Part shown: piece by piece, positions 23,429 to 23,903 of the stretch | How the letters are laid out: every line of letters starts with the position of its first letter | Position numbering within the stretch: the first letter of the stretch is position 1 | Assembly: GCA_964386975.1 (NCBI GenBank) | Contig: CAYLUS010000032.1 | Location: 1 to 23,903, forward strand | Direction of reading: 5' to 3' | Origin: UBA6136 sp964386975 | Lineage (GTDB): Bacteria > Pseudomonadota > Gammaproteobacteria > Methylococcales > Methylococcaceae | DNA: 23,903 bases | Translations under genes and position numbers: made by a program | Notes under the pieces: generated by a model | The model's input: only the letters and a program-made list of their open reading frames with translations | Told to the model about the DNA's origin: nothing | The model's database searches: none

Positions 23429-23903
23429 TCAAGGCGGATCAGACCCGTTGATGCGGGGCGTTGGCTCGACTTTGGCGCCAACATAACGTCTGGCGAGCCG
23501 ATCAAAACCGACATAGATGCTGGGGGTTGTGAACAGAGTCAGAACCTGGCTAAAAAGCAGCCCGCCAATGATGACAACCCCAAGCGGTCGATGCATTTCG
23601 GCGCCGACACCGCCACCGAGCGCCAGCGGCACCCCGGCCAGGAGCGCTGCCAGCGTCGTCATCAGAATGGGTCTAAAGCGCAGCAGAGCCGCTTGCTGAA
23701 TGGCGTCTTTGGCCGTCAGGTCGCTGCTACGCTGAAGGTTCAGGGCAAAGTCGATCATCATGATGGCATTCTTGGCGACGATGCCAATCAGCAGCACAAT
23801 GCCAATCAGGGAAATGATGTCGAGATCGATTCCAAGCACCCCCAGCATCAGCAAGGCACCGACGGCGGCAGAGGGCAGGGTGGAGAGGATGGTGAGCGGA
23901 TGC
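23429..23903 (-). CDS. mdtB: RND multidrug efflux permease, MdtB-like (partial, cut by window end)
   Basis: The C-terminal 157 residues of a second RND permease; the frame stays open to the window edge, beginning HPLTILSTLPSAAVGALL. The TM10-TM12 region is clear: DIISLIGIVLLIGIVAKNAIMMIDFAL with the relay Lys, LRFRPILMTTLAALLAGVPLAL, and SQVLTLFTTPSIYVGFDRL. It resembles its downstream neighbour strongly, as MdtB resembles MdtC. Gene order (MdtB then MdtC) follows the mdtABC arrangement. The N-terminal 85 percent is beyond the window, so intactness cannot be judged. Confidence 0.9.
   Translation of the reverse strand, partial: HPLTILSTLPSAAVGALLMLGVLGIDLDIISLIGIVLLIGIVAKNAIMMIDFALNLQRSSDLTAKDAIQQAALLRFRPILMTTLAALLAGVPLALGGGVGAEMHRPLGVVIIGGLLFSQVLTLFTTPSIYVGFDRLARRYVGAKVEPTPRINGSDPP

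Noticed and set aside
1..23903. CRISPR arrays, integrase genes, or a direct repeat of the tRNA 3' end marking an attachment site
   Set aside because: No regularly spaced repeats, no recombinase motifs and no second copy of the GGTTCGAATCC-to-CCA segment were found by eye.

Overview
The window looks like chromosomal DNA of a gammaproteobacterium with moderate GC content. The evidence is close resemblance to the enterobacterial Zur, YahK and MdtB/MdtC families, a Zur-type operator, a tRNA with encoded CCA, and c-type cytochrome genes. Genus cannot be fixed from the sequence. No phage, integrase, intact insertion sequence or CRISPR array is visible.

Left part (1-3963): two strong hairpins at the extreme left edge, then a complete tRNA-Lys(CTT) with a textbook terminator. 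Beyond it, on the minus strand, is an accessory-looking stretch with two divergent copies of one alpha/beta-hydrolase family sharing GWSRGA, AVDP and PG[DN]HS motifs. The second copy carries a single-base frameshift that separates its first 58 residues from the catalytic domain. A small ORF pair, also apparently split by a frame change, follows it.

Middle part (4327-11881): a full-length catalase-peroxidase katG; a zinc module in which a Zur-type regulator with its own Zur box is transcribed ahead of a ZnuD-like TonB-dependent receptor with a His/Asp-rich loop; an FAD aromatic-ring-type monooxygenase; and a diguanylate cyclase with an N-terminal FHA domain.

Right part (11939-23903): a P2-like cation ATPase with an atypical ion-binding set; a decayed AI-2E-family membrane protein; a short leader ORF overlapping a monohaem cytochrome-like secreted protein; a YahK-type NADPH alcohol dehydrogenase; a di-haem DUF1111 oxidoreductase; a CsgG-like lipoprotein with a terminator; and tandem RND pump subunits of the MdtC and MdtB type, the latter running off the window.

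Most of the window is ordinary housekeeping, stress and envelope functions. The least ordinary part is the tRNA-proximal hydrolase region. The metal- and redox-related genes (Zur/ZnuD, KatG, cytochrome, di-haem oxidoreductase) suggest an aerobic bacterium handling metal and oxidative stress, but they do not form one obvious pathway.
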